From an uncultured Ruminococcus sp. (GTDB lineage: Bacteria; Bacillota; Clostridia; Oscillospirales; Ruminococcaceae): 64,000 bases of DNA. Shown one piece after another: positions 17,635-24,857 of the stretch. Position numbers and translations under genes: made by a program. Location: positions 18,118 through 82,117 of the forward strand of contig UQPZ01000008.1 of the NCBI GenBank assembly GCA_900543145.1. The letters run 5' to 3'. Within the stretch, counting starts at the first letter, position 1. The number at the start of each line of letters is the position of its first letter. Under the pieces are notes generated by a model, which saw only the letters and a program-made list of their open reading frames with translations, was not told the origin of the DNA and did not search any database.

Positions 17635-18300
17635 TTACTGCTGACCCATTTCAGCCATAAGCCTTGCAAGCTCAGCGTCTACAGCGGCGTTGGTTTCAAG
17701 TTTATCAAACTGATCGTCGGCAGCCGAGGTTCCGGCAAGCTCGCTGAACGCTTCAGCCTTTGCTTCCTTTTCGGATATCTTCTGCTCCATCTTATCAAGC
17801 TTTCCGAATGCGCTTGATGAATCAACATTGCCCATGGATTTAGCTATATTGCTCTGAGCGTCAGCCATTTTTGAACGGGCAATAAGCATAGACTGACGGC
17901 TTCTCGCCTCTTCAAGCTTTGATTTAAGCGCTTCTACCTGAGTCTTTATAGTATTGACCTGAGTTTCAGCCTGATTATTCATTTCGGTATACTGCATTAT
18001 CTGCTTATCTGCAAGCACCTTTTTGGAAAGCGCCTGCTTGGCAAGCTCCTGATTTCCCGCCTGAAGCGCCGCCTTAGCCTTGGATTCCCACGAAGCCGAC
18101 TCAGCGGAAGCCTTATCAAGACTCTTCTTGATCTGCTTCTGCGACGCCATAGCCTGTCCCAAAGCGTTTATGCTCTTTTCAAGCTCCTCCTCCATATCGG
18201 CTATTATCTGCTTTACCATTTTCTCCGGATCCTCGGCTCTGTCAAGCAGATCGTTGATATTAGCCTTTATAAGATCTCCTATTCTCTGAAAAATTGCCAT
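17635..18300 (-). CDS. pspA: PspA/IM30 family envelope-stress protein
   Basis: A 221-residue, almost fully helical protein beginning MAIFQRIGDLIKANINDLLD, the amphipathic membrane-binding helix of PspA/LiaH/Vipp1. A long coiled coil (about 25-150) follows, with MVKQIIADMEEEL characteristic of the family. It assembles into ESCRT-III-like polymers that stabilise damaged membranes. It is the last gene of a three-gene operon with two small membrane proteins (30 and 38 bp gaps), which could serve as its membrane docking partners. No PspF or LiaRS gene is adjacent. Confidence 0.93.
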   Translation of the reverse strand: MAIFQRIGDLIKANINDLLDRAEDPEKMVKQIIADMEEELEKSINALGQAMASQKQIKKSLDKASAESASWESKAKAALQAGNQELAKQALSKKVLADKQIMQYTEMNNQAETQVNTIKTQVEALKSKLEEARSRQSMLIARSKMADAQSNIAKSMGNVDSSSAFGKLDKMEQKISEKEAKAEAFSELAGTSAADDQFDKLETNAAVDAELARLMAEMGQQ

Positions 18301-18330
18301 TGCAGTGTCCTCCTAAAAATTAATTATTTT

Positions 18331-18927
18331 TTATTTATCCGACAGTTCAGAACCGCCGGAATGCTTATTATTGAAATCCATTCTCGCCTTATTGAATGTC
18401 CACACAGCAGACACAGCGAAAATATATGTTATTATCTTTGTAACAGTCATCATTACTCCCGAGAAATCGGCTATTGCAGAAACAGGAACCGCCCTGTTGA
18501 GAATATCGAACAATATATTGGCTCCTGTAAAAAAGGCAAGCTTCTGCCAGTTGGAATAAAGCCTTGAGAGATTCGATACGTCGTTCACCAGATAATTATT
18601 ATTCATAAGAAGCTTTATCAAGCTCCCTGTAAATACAAACACCGCCACAGCCGATGCAGCCCCCGCAGTAACGCTTACCGCGCTGAAAACCGCTCCTCCT
18701 GCTGCGGAAAGCCTGAATACCGCCGCCGTCAGGCAGGACGCAGTACATATTCCCAGCGGAATATACGCCCGCTTTTTCATAACCGCAAAATTTTTAGAAA
18801 AATCGGATATCTCCGATATTCCTCCCAGCATAAAAAGCATTCCAACAAGCTTAAGTATATAATTCAGGACCCAGCCGAAATTAAGCTGTACCGCTAAAAA
18901 AGCATATCCTAATGTAAAAAAATTCAT
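18331..18927 (-). CDS. Membrane protein of the pspA operon, 198 aa
   Basis: Not recognised as a named family. The protein has about five hydrophobic segments (roughly 5-25, 50-70, 73-95, 130-150 and 155-175) and a short Lys/Ser-rich cytoplasmic tail. It lies between another small membrane protein gene and pspA, with 38 and 30 bp gaps, on a single minus-strand transcript from the promoter at 19491-19519. By position it may recruit PspA to the membrane or sense envelope stress; that is inference only. Confidence 0.75.
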   Translation of the reverse strand: MNFFTLGYAFLAVQLNFGWVLNYILKLVGMLFMLGGISEISDFSKNFAVMKKRAYIPLGICTASCLTAAVFRLSAAGGAVFSAVSVTAGAASAVAVFVFTGSLIKLLMNNNYLVNDVSNLSRLYSNWQKLAFFTGANILFDILNRAVPVSAIADFSGVMMTVTKIITYIFAVSAVWTFNKARMDFNNKHSGGSELSDK

Positions 18928-18965
18928 ATTAAAATTTCCGCTCCCGCCGCCGAATCATACAGCGT

Positions 18966-19442
18966 CTACCTCTTTCTGAAAAGCGTTTTTATCAGCAGAG
19001 CCGCACCTGCCGCCGTCATTGAAAACATAATTATATAAACGTATAGAGAGCTTCTTACGGCATGAAACTCAAGCGAAGTGAGCAAAGATATAAGAATAAC
19101 CAGAAGTCCCAGACAGCAGACTATACCGCCTATTATCTTTCTGTCGAGAAAAAAGAGCAGACCTATACCTACCAGAAGAGGTATAAGCATAGTTCCCGTC
19201 GGCAGACGCATACCGAACATACTCCAGTAACCGCCGCCCCATGTACTTGAAACAGTAAATGAATTAAGTATCCAGAAAACTCCGCCGCCGAACAAAAGAA
19301 AACCCATAAAAAACTGAAGCAGCTCGCGGTCGGACGAACCCTTTGAATTTCCCTTGTGTATGCAGCTGTGATATTCTTCTGTTTTCTGCCCGGCTTTTAT
19401 CTCAGCCTCAAGCTTTTTCAGCTTCTTATCCGTATCAGCCAT
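18966..19442 (-). CDS. LiaI/LiaF-like small membrane protein of the pspA operon, 158 aa
   Basis: The frame is open to 19502, but the start is placed at the ATG at 19442. The -10 box at 19491-19496 lies inside the longer frame, and AGGGGGAA precedes 19442 by 7 nt. A charged N-terminus (about 40 residues) is followed by four hydrophobic segments, including FMGFLLFGGGVFWILNSF, which recalls the LiaI/LiaF membrane region of lipid-II stress systems. It is the first gene of the pspA operon. The family match is tentative. Confidence 0.7.
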   Translation of the reverse strand: MADTDKKLKKLEAEIKAGQKTEEYHSCIHKGNSKGSSDRELLQFFMGFLLFGGGVFWILNSFTVSSTWGGGYWSMFGMRLPTGTMLIPLLVGIGLLFFLDRKIIGGIVCCLGLLVILISLLTSLEFHAVRSSLYVYIIMFSMTAAGAALLIKTLFRKR

Positions 19443-19490
19443 TAAGCGCTTCCCCCTTTTATCTTTCCCCTTTAACTTTGCTGTAAGTAA

Positions 19491-19519
19491 ATTATAGTAC
19501 ATTTAGCCGCCGCTGTCAA
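19491..19519 (-). promoter_or_regulatory. Consensus promoter of the pspA operon
   Basis: Minus strand TTGACA, 17-bp spacer, TATAAT: a perfect sigma-A promoter. The predicted start near 19484 gives a 42-nt leader before the ATG at 19442 and excludes the longer upstream start. Confidence 0.88.
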
Positions 19520-19615
19520 TGTTTTTTGCCTGTTTTCACTGAATTTTTGCTTTTAAAAATGCGTACAGCCGAGCTTGTCCTAATGCTTTACAGAATCTTA
19601 CATTTAAAATCAGAC

Positions 19616-19840
19616 AAAAAAACTCCCGCCAAAAAGCGGGAGCCAAAAAATAAAAAATTATAGGGGAGAAGCCAGTAGAAATTTCTTCCTACTGAACTGT
19701 ATATATGAAGGCTTGGGGTAAAAGCCAACATACCATGAATAAACGCCGTCTTTCGGCAGATAATCAAAGGAACCGCTGATGTGAACCGTTGTCCTTCGAC
19801 GTATATATAATACCCAACTAATGTGATATGCGTGTGAAAA
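19616..19840 (-). ncRNA. Structured non-coding RNA, ~220 nt, raiA- or 6S-class candidate
   Basis: The minus strand ends in a strong terminator (CTCCCGC/GCGGGAG at 19623-19642, then seven T's to 19616). Upstream are a 9-bp hairpin capped by GAAA (19673-19694), a GCCG-AAAGA-CGGC hairpin (19745-19757), and a long-range helix joining 19793-19810 to 19699-19711 (GAAGG plus AUAUAUA). TTGGGTA at 19811-19817 can also pair with 19713-19720, crossing that helix as a pseudoknot. The rsmE promoter (19866-19894) faces away, so this is not its leader. The 5' end is uncertain (weak TACAAT near 19850). No ORF with a ribosome binding site fits. Size and pseudoknot suggest raiA RNA; 6S RNA is an alternative. 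Confidence 0.7.
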
Positions 19841-19865
19841 CTTATTGTATTTAGTATGAAATTTA

Positions 19866-19894
19866 TTGAACTTTTTTTTAAGATGTGATATACT
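19866..19894 (+). promoter_or_regulatory. Promoter of rsmE
   Basis: TTGAAC, 17-bp spacer, TATACT on the plus strand; predicted start near 19901, about 39 nt before the ATG at 19940. The leader contains a small GCCGAAAATCGGC hairpin. Confidence 0.75.
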
Positions 19895-19939
19895 GAAAAT
19901 ACGCCGAAAATCGGCAGAACTCATACGGAGGATAATAAG

Positions 19940-20659
19940 ATGCCGCGTTTTTTTATCAGTGAACCCGATGGCTCAGAGGCCGTAATTACCGGCGCCGATG
20001 CAATTCATATAGGAAGAAGTCTGAGAATGAAGCCGGGGGAGCAGCTTATTCTGTGCAGCAACGGAACAGAGTACATATCTGTGATCAAGGAAATATCAGA
20101 CAGCGCTGTGATCTGTAATATTATCGAAGCACAGCCGTCGCTTGCCGAACCGGACATTCAGCTTCACCTGTTTCAGGCTCTGCCTAAATCCGATAAAATG
20201 GATCTTATCATACAAAAAGCAGTTGAGCTAGGGGTTTATCGGATCTATCCCGTTCTGACGGAAAGATGTGTATCCCGCCCTGACAGAAAAAGCTCGGAAA
20301 GGAAGCGCCAGCGGTGGCAGAAGATCGCTTTGGAGGCGGCAAAGCAATGCGGCAGAGGTATAATCCCGCAGATAGCGGAAATAATAACCTTTGACGAATG
20401 CATAACAAGGCTTGCCGAGCTTGACGTTTCGCTTATGTGCTATGAAAAAGGCGGCGTTCCGCTCAGGTCAGTTGATTTCTGCTCCTGCAAAAGCGCAGGA
20501 CTTCTTATCGGAAGCGAAGGCGGCTTTGAACAAAGCGAAGCAAAGAAGGCGGAGATCTGCGGAATAACCCATGCAACATTGGGAAACCGCATATTAAGAT
20601 GTGAGACCGCGCCTCTTGCTGCTATAAGTATTATAATGTCGATAACGGGAAATATGTAA
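19940..20659 (+). CDS. rsmE: 16S rRNA m3U1498 methyltransferase
   Basis: It methylates U1498 of 16S rRNA in the 30S subunit using SAM. The 239 residues fit the family. The N-terminal PUA-like domain starts MPRFFISEPDG and has the LRMKPGEQLIL stretch. The C-terminal SPOUT (trefoil-knot) domain carries AVELGVYRIYPVLTERC, LLIGSEGGF near residue 190 and the terminal LGNRILRCETAPLAAI, the SAM-binding knot. GGAGG lies 9-10 nt before the ATG. It stands alone, not beside prmA or dnaJ as in many Firmicutes. Confidence 0.96.
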   Translation: MPRFFISEPDGSEAVITGADAIHIGRSLRMKPGEQLILCSNGTEYISVIKEISDSAVICNIIEAQPSLAEPDIQLHLFQALPKSDKMDLIIQKAVELGVYRIYPVLTERCVSRPDRKSSERKRQRWQKIALEAAKQCGRGIIPQIAEIITFDECITRLAELDVSLMCYEKGGVPLRSVDFCSCKSAGLLIGSEGGFEQSEAKKAEICGITHATLGNRILRCETAPLAAISIIMSITGNM

Positions 20660-20729
20660 ATACAGTCAGTGGCTATTTGTCAATTATGCACAAAAAAACA
20701 AACTTATTTTTTTATTTTTTGAAAAATAC

Positions 20730-20758
20730 TTGATTATTAATACAGTCTGTGGTATAAT
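20730..20758 (+). promoter_or_regulatory. Promoter of the small acidic membrane protein gene
   Basis: TTGATT, 17-bp spacer, TATAAT; predicted start near 20765, giving a 65-nt leader. Confidence 0.75.
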
Positions 20759-20829
20759 ATCTGTAAGCTGATACGATATAAGAGGCTGTAAGGCTGCGTA
20801 TCGGAATGAAATTAAAGGAGTGTTTGAAC

Positions 20830-21108
20830 ATGGGTAACGGATTAAAAATATTTGCCGCTCTCGGAGCTGTCGCTGCCGGCGCTGCTGCAATTTTTGCATT
20901 AAAAAAACGTAAGGAGCTTCAGGATTACGATTACGAAGAGCTGGACGATGATTTTGATGACTGCTGCTGCGGTTGTGACGAATGTGAGTCTGATGAAGAA
21001 GCGGAATCAGAAGAAGCCTCCGAGGATACGCCTTCCGATGATACTACCGGGGACGTTGAAGCTGACCTTGACAGCGTAGAAGAGCCTGTTGAGGACGTTG
21101 ATAAATAA
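20830..21108 (+). CDS. Small single-pass membrane protein with acidic tail, 92 aa
   Basis: The start is the ATG at 20830, with AAAGGAG about 9 nt ahead; the upstream ATG at 20806 overlaps that site and is rejected. One N-terminal helix (FAALGAVAAGAAAIFAL) is followed by KKRK, so the tail should be cytoplasmic. The tail is extremely acidic (Asp/Glu repeats) and contains a Cys cluster, CCCGCDEC, near residues 42-49 that could bind a metal or Fe-S centre. It has its own promoter and terminator. I do not recognise a characterised homologue. Confidence 0.78.
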   Translation: MGNGLKIFAALGAVAAGAAAIFALKKRKELQDYDYEELDDDFDDCCCGCDECESDEEAESEEASEDTPSDDTTGDVEADLDSVEEPVEDVDK

Positions 21109-21140
21109 AGTCAAATCGGATCTTTCATTCTGAAACTGAA

Positions 21141-21173
21141 AAAAGAGACTGCTTTAGTGCGGTCTCTTTTTTT
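21141..21173 (+). terminator. Rho-independent terminator
   Basis: AAAGAGAC...GTCTCTTT stem followed by a T-run on the plus strand, 33 bp after the stop of the small acidic protein. The A-run on the left arm would also allow termination of minus-strand transcription. Confidence 0.88.
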
Positions 21174-21216
21174 GCATTAAAAAGCAGCTCCGTATAGCTT
21201 CGGAACTGCTTGGAAC

Positions 21217-23724
21217 TCATCTGGGTTCTGACCATGCTCCGTAAATACGGGTACCGTCTACCGTACTATACGATCTAACGCTTACGAGATAGGTCTTTCT
21301 TACCTTAAATGACTCCAGACTGATCTGAACAGGAGTTTTCAGCTCCTTTCCGTCGGCTAAGGAAACAAAATCATTTATAAGGCAATTTACGCTGTATCCT
21401 CCTTCAGATGTTTTTCTGCTCACAAGGGAGGAAGGTTTTTCGGTTCTGGGAACTACTTTGACTGCGTCCTGACTCATAGGAACTATATCAAATTCAGCAT
21501 CTACCTCTCCGCAGTAATCTCCCTGAGCGGTGATCTTTACCTGAGCTGTGCCTATATTTACGTTATTAAAGTATTCAACCGTATAGTCTATATCGGGAAT
21601 CAGCGTTGCTCCGGCCGCTTTTATCGTGATGTCCTGAGTTCTTGCCCGTCCGGTAAATGCCATTTCCGGCTGTATATCAATGAAGGCTTTTTCAATAGAG
21701 GTCTTTGTTTTTACGGAAAAATCCTTAACGGCATTACCGTACTGCTTATTTTCTCCCTGCATTACATATGGCACTGCTTTGTAGAAATACAGTGTTTTAG
21801 AGGTTAAATCGTTTTCCTCGAATCTGTTTTCAGTCTGGTCGGAAACTATCTCGTATTCACCGTCCAAGCCGCGTTTTCTATATATTTCATAACCTGCGGC
21901 TTCACTTTGATAATCCCAGGTAAGAACCGCATTATTTTCCGTAATATCAGACGCCGTAAAATTACCAGGTGCAGCTGTAACACAGTATGAGCCTTCGCCT
22001 ACTGCGATATTTTTTGAATTGCTGCTGAAGACGCTTCCCTTTACTGACGCTTTGCTTTCTCCTGTAAGACATATTCCCCTTGCAGACTGAGCCGTTGAAT
22101 TATCGGTACAGCTTATATTTTCAGTCGTTTTTTCGGCAAAGCATATTGCGGAGCTTCCGGCGTATTCAACCGAATTTCGGTCTACTGAAATATCCGAGCA
22201 TGAATCCTTTATCAAAATTCCGCAGGCGGACGGTTTTTTTACCGTATTTTCGTAGACTTTCGACTCGCTGACCTTTCCAGTAAGACATACCGCTGACTCA
22301 CCAGCTGATTTTACCGTATTCGCCTTTACGGTAAACTTCTTTCCTCCGCTTATTTTTATCCCGTCCCCGGAACTGCCGGAAACGGAATTTTCGGAAACGG
22401 TGATATACTTGCTTCTTACAATATCTATAAGAGCCGAGCCTTTGACAAAGCCGTCCTTTGTACAGCTCAGTTTATTGCCTGAAATATCGCAGTCAACAGC
22501 GTCGTCGAGGATCACCGCCTGCGCTGCCGATTTTATCTTGTTCCTGCTTATCTTTACGCCCTGCACCCTGTAATTATGATCCGGAAGCTTGGTACCTTTC
22601 ACATTTTTACCGTATATCCTGATCCCGTATGGCTGAGATGCCGCCGAGGTGATCCTTGTTTCTATTTCATTGCCCTTGATAACAGTCTGAGCGTCGTCGT
22701 TTATATTGCTCAGCGCAGCTTCATAGGTGCTGCCGATCGGTCTGAAATAGTCCGTTGAGCCGTCGCCGCTCATATACATAAAATCAATTCCCATACCGAC
22801 TTCGGACATTACGTTGTTCTCGATAGTACAGTTCTTATGATTATACATTATAATGCAGACGCCGCTGATATTTTTAAAAGTATTATCCTTTATTACCGTA
22901 TTGGTGTAATATTTTCCAAGCACCGCCGAATGAGAGCCTATCCCCCTGCAAAGACTGTCAAACTCGTTGTTTTTTATAACCACATTGTTTGTAGCAGTAT
23001 CGTCAAAAGGCTCGTATTCGACAAACAGACCGGGATTATTCAGAACGTCAAGCTGGATAGCCTCCTTCTGAAGCGATCCTGTATAGCCGCTGAAACGGCA
23101 GTTTTCAATTGTAAGCCCCTCTATTCCTCCCAGCTCAAGATGATGTCCGTTTTTGTTATTGCATATTTTTGAATTCCTGAAAATAATATTTCTCGCATGA
23201 CCTATTCTTATGTTGGAGAAATACGCCGTTTTGTAATATTCGGAGGTGTTTCCGTCCCATGTTCCGCCTTCGATAATTATATTCCTGTCTGCGTCGTAGC
23301 CGCCGGAATAATACTGCTTGGTATTTTTCAGCATACAGCCGCCGTCAAAGCACTTCTTTATTACAGCGCCATCATCCATATACAGCCATGTATTGCTGTA
23401 TATTCTCAGAGTTTTCGAGATACGGTATTCACCTGCCGGAATAAAAACCTTTACCTGAAGCTGATCGGAAGCGTTGTCCCTTGCGTAATCCAACGCCTTC
23501 TGGATAGCCTTGGCCGAATCCTTTTCACCGCTTCCGTCCGCACCCAGCTCAGCTGCGTTTATCTGCTCACAGCCTTCGGAATATTCCGGCAGCTCGGCTC
23601 CCGTCGTTTTGACTGCACCTTTTATTTTTGAAATATCATATGCAGCGCCGCACAGAGAAAACATCTGTATCATCAGCGCCGCGGCAATCAGATAAACTGC
23701 CGCCTTTGCTTTGCTCCCTTTCAT
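21217..23724 (-). CDS. Secreted right-handed beta-helix protein with FN3 and Ig-like domains
   Basis: An 835-residue exported protein. A signal peptide (about 1-27) is followed by a pectate-lyase-3-type beta-helix (about 50-600). It opens with LGADGSGEKDSAKAIQKAL, the usual entry to phage-tailspike and pectinase-like helices, and then has repeated N-x-V/I coils such as IENCRFSGY. An FN3 domain follows (about 605-690, LTWDYQSEAAGYEIYR) and then an Ig-like module with DYTVEYFNNVNIGTA. It probably binds or cleaves a plant or host polysaccharide, but no lyase catalytic residues can be assigned by eye. No dockerin or sortase motif is seen. Confidence 0.82.
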   Translation of the reverse strand: MKGSKAKAAVYLIAAALMIQMFSLCGAAYDISKIKGAVKTTGAELPEYSEGCEQINAAELGADGSGEKDSAKAIQKALDYARDNASDQLQVKVFIPAGEYRISKTLRIYSNTWLYMDDGAVIKKCFDGGCMLKNTKQYYSGGYDADRNIIIEGGTWDGNTSEYYKTAYFSNIRIGHARNIIFRNSKICNNKNGHHLELGGIEGLTIENCRFSGYTGSLQKEAIQLDVLNNPGLFVEYEPFDDTATNNVVIKNNEFDSLCRGIGSHSAVLGKYYTNTVIKDNTFKNISGVCIIMYNHKNCTIENNVMSEVGMGIDFMYMSGDGSTDYFRPIGSTYEAALSNINDDAQTVIKGNEIETRITSAASQPYGIRIYGKNVKGTKLPDHNYRVQGVKISRNKIKSAAQAVILDDAVDCDISGNKLSCTKDGFVKGSALIDIVRSKYITVSENSVSGSSGDGIKISGGKKFTVKANTVKSAGESAVCLTGKVSESKVYENTVKKPSACGILIKDSCSDISVDRNSVEYAGSSAICFAEKTTENISCTDNSTAQSARGICLTGESKASVKGSVFSSNSKNIAVGEGSYCVTAAPGNFTASDITENNAVLTWDYQSEAAGYEIYRKRGLDGEYEIVSDQTENRFEENDLTSKTLYFYKAVPYVMQGENKQYGNAVKDFSVKTKTSIEKAFIDIQPEMAFTGRARTQDITIKAAGATLIPDIDYTVEYFNNVNIGTAQVKITAQGDYCGEVDAEFDIVPMSQDAVKVVPRTEKPSSLVSRKTSEGGYSVNCLINDFVSLADGKELKTPVQISLESFKVRKTYLVSVRSYSTVDGTRIYGAWSEPR

Positions 23725-24028
23725 TGCTTAAACTTTCCTCCAGCCGTACGTTTTGTTTCTCTTTTGATCTGCTCCGGTTTCCACACAATAAACCTTATCG
23801 GCAGAATATATTTAAAATCACATAATAAATTATAGACTATTCCGCTTTTTTTGTCAAGAATCACATAAAGTCAAATAAGACTGAGATGTAATTTTGTATG
23901 TATTCACAAAAAAGTTCAATACTTTTATGCACCTTAACAATCGCCGCCGCTCCCTAAGGAATAGACAATCCCCGTTTCAACATAGGATATACAAACAAAC
24001 AAAAACAATTCAGAGAGGCGGTAACCTT
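23725..24028. other. Divergent intergenic region, beta-helix gene / sigK
   Basis: AT-rich stretch of about 300 bp. It holds the ribosome binding site of the beta-helix gene (GGAGG on the minus strand) and the upstream region of sigK. I could not assign a confident sigma-A promoter for sigK; a mother-cell promoter (sigma-E with SpoIIID) would be expected, but no convincing match was found. Frame-open codons 23894-24028 upstream of sigK lack a ribosome binding site. Confidence 0.5.
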
Positions 24029-24712
24029 ATGTTCGCACTGATCATACAGTTCCTCAGCAGTCATTTTCTTTTCTTTGCCCTGCATTTCGACAGCAAAAAC
24101 GTCTTTCCGAAGCCTTTGTCCGCAAAGGAGGAAAGGGAATGCTTTGAGAGGATCGCACAGGGCGACAAGGCCGCTAAGGATAAGCTTATAGAACATAACC
24201 TGAGGCTTGTCGCACACATAATAAAAAAATACTATTCTGCGTCAAAGGATCAGGACGATCTGATATCTATAGGAACTATCGGACTAATTAAAGCCGTTTC
24301 TACCTTTGATTATACCAAAGGCTGCCGGTTTGCGACTTATGCGTCAAGGTGCGTCGAAAATGAAATACTTATGCATTTCCGCTCTTTGAAGAAATCAGCC
24401 GGAGAGCTTCATTTCGACGAACCTATAGAAACCGATAAAAACGGCAATCAGCTTACATTAATAGATATAATCTCCGACGGCAGCAGCGTAGCAGACAGTA
24501 TTGAGCTTCTGCTTTCCTCCGAACGGCTTTACAGACTGGTAGACAAATATCTTGACAAACGGGAATCTGAAATAATTATCCTGCGCTACGGACTTTATAA
24601 TCAATCTCCCCTGACTCAGCGAGAGGTAGCCCAGAAGCTGAATATTTCACGATCATATGTTTCAAGGATAAAAAAAAAAGCTTTGCTCACTTTAAAAGCT
24701 CATATGAACTGA
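24029..24712 (+). CDS. sigK: RNA polymerase sporulation sigma-K factor precursor
   Basis: A mother-cell late-sporulation sigma factor of 227 residues. The start at ATG 24029 (weak GAGAGGCGG site) gives a hydrophobic pro-sequence of about 20 residues (FALIIQFLSSHFLFFALHF), as in pro-sigma-K, where membrane tethering is released by SpoIVFB. Region 2 follows: IEHNLRLVAHIIKKYY, DDLISIGTIGLIKAV and ATYASRCVENEILMH. Region 4 ends with the helix-turn-helix TQREVAQKLNISRSYVSRI. The gene is continuous: no skin-type element interrupts the coding sequence. The organism therefore keeps at least part of the sporulation programme. Confidence 0.95.
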   Translation: MFALIIQFLSSHFLFFALHFDSKNVFPKPLSAKEERECFERIAQGDKAAKDKLIEHNLRLVAHIIKKYYSASKDQDDLISIGTIGLIKAVSTFDYTKGCRFATYASRCVENEILMHFRSLKKSAGELHFDEPIETDKNGNQLTLIDIISDGSSVADSIELLLSSERLYRLVDKYLDKRESEIIILRYGLYNQSPLTQREVAQKLNISRSYVSRIKKKALLTLKAHMN

Positions 24713-24727
24713 AAGCGTTGAATAAAA

Positions 24728-24846
24728 AAAGAGCGTCATTTTCCAAAAGGAAAGGGCGAACGCAATTCTCTTCTGCGCTTACGTCGTTTGCGTAGACTGA
24801 ACTGCGTTCGCCTCTTCGGCTTTTATCAATAAATGCGCCGCTCTTT
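24728..24846. repeat. Nested inverted repeat of ~119 bp between convergent genes
   Basis: Outer arms AAAGAGCG (24728-24735) and CGCTCTTT (24839-24846) enclose a second pair, GGCGAACGCA (24755-24764) with TGCGTTCGCC (24803-24812). A small inner hairpin lies between them. It may serve as a bidirectional terminator for sigK and the convergent hydrolase gene, or be a short non-autonomous repeat element. Confidence 0.65.
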
Positions 24847-24857
24847 AAAGAGAAGCT

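Noticed and set aside
19658..19924. 88-codon minus-strand ORF
   Set aside because: It overlaps the structured RNA and its terminator, has no ribosome binding site, and its start lies in the rsmE leader on the opposite strand.
24029..24712. Skin-type element in sigK
   Set aside because: The coding sequence from the pro-sequence to region 4 is continuous in one frame, so no element interrupts it.
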